Source of the DNA: Actinomycetes bacterium
GTDB taxonomy: Bacteria > Planctomycetota > Phycisphaerae > JAACET01
Assembly: GCA_030631725.1 (NCBI GenBank)
Contig: DAOVKO010000133.1
Span: 1 to 6,240 of the forward strand
DNA length: 6,240 nucleotides
Direction: 5' to 3'
Part shown: positions 6,031 to 6,240 of the stretch, in pieces
Layout: each line of letters starts with the position of its first letter
How positions within the stretch are numbered: position 1 is the stretch's first letter
Notes under the pieces: model-generated
What the model was told of the DNA's origin: nothing
Database searches by the model: none
The model's input: only the letters and a program-made list of their open reading frames with translations
Position numbers and translations under genes: made by a program

Positions 6031-6240
6031 TTATCGGATTTTTTGGGCTACGCGCATTAGGCGATTGATGTTGTCGCGTTCGATTTCTTCGAGTTTGTTC
6101 TGGATGTGGCGGATGGTGTCCTTCAGGTCGGGCATGACCACTCGTTCGAGGACGTTGACCCGTCGGCGGGTGCGCTGGAGCTCGGTGGCCATCAGGTAGG
6201 CCTGCTTTTCCTTCTGGGCGAGTTCGAGGACGCGGTCGAT
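6031..6240 (-). CDS. atpD: V-type (V/A) ATP synthase subunit D, C-terminal part
   Basis: The last 69 residues of the gene are present; the 5' part lies beyond the right edge of the window. Reading from 6240 down, the protein segment includes LQRTRRRVNVLERVVMPDLKDT (21-42 of the segment), followed by IRHIQNKLEEIERDNINRLMRVAQKIR and a TAA stop at 6033-6031. The TRRRVNxLE...P.L..T...I...LEE.ER....RLM pattern is diagnostic for subunit D, the central-shaft coiled coil that transmits rotation between the A/B ring and the membrane rotor. Full-length family members are about 200-215 residues, so about one third is seen. The sequence is intact to its natural end. Upstream, outside the window, the other V-ATPase subunit genes would be expected. 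Whether the enzyme pumps H+ or Na+ cannot be told from this subunit. Confidence 0.93.
   Translation of the reverse strand: MDRVLELAQKEKQAYLMATELQRTRRRVNVLERVVMPDLKDTIRHIQNKLEEIERDNINRLMRVAQKIR

Overview
The window looks like a piece of a planctomycete-type bacterial chromosome, most likely of the Phycisphaerae/Sedimentisphaerales kind. That is an inference from a combination of features: a bacterial V/A-type ATPase subunit D gene, a TPR lipoprotein, a CheW/CheR-TPR pair, a membrane-tethered gluzincin peptidase, a DUF2085 membrane protein and weak or absent Shine-Dalgarno sites in several genes. No rRNA, tRNA, CRISPR array, transposase or phage gene was seen.

Layout. Bases 1-161 are non-coding and hold an 82-base imperfect palindrome touching the left edge. 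A TPR lipoprotein gene (162-1169, +) follows. Bases 1170-1425 hold no convincing gene but contain two strong inverted repeats, one a near-perfect 31-base palindrome just ahead of the next gene. Next come two tightly spaced genes (10 bases apart): a TPR protein that matches only the C-terminal TPR half of CheR/WspC-type methyltransferases (1426-1851), and a divergent CheW-domain protein (1862-2338). After an 83-base gap with a candidate promoter there is a compact plus-strand set: a single-pass membrane zinc peptidase (2422-3390), a TolB-like beta-propeller probable lipoprotein (3415-4575) and a DUF2085 membrane protein (4581-5186).

From the right the minus strand carries the 3' end of V-type ATPase subunit D (atpD, 6240-6031, cut by the window edge), followed by a membrane protein with a TrkA-C (RCK_C) domain (5971-5183). 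Its stop codon overlaps the stop codon of the DUF2085 gene by four bases, so the two transcription units meet tail to tail with no spacer.

Working together. The plus-strand genes look like envelope and scaffold functions: TPR and CheW modules for protein assembly or signalling, and a peptidase plus propeller at the cell surface. The minus-strand genes point to ion-coupled energetics: a V-type ATPase next to a membrane protein with a cation- or nucleotide-sensing domain. No demonstrably new system is seen. The most interesting points are the stand-alone CheR-type TPR module beside CheW, the structured leader in front of it, the hairpin element at the left edge, and the TrkA-C protein next to the V-ATPase.
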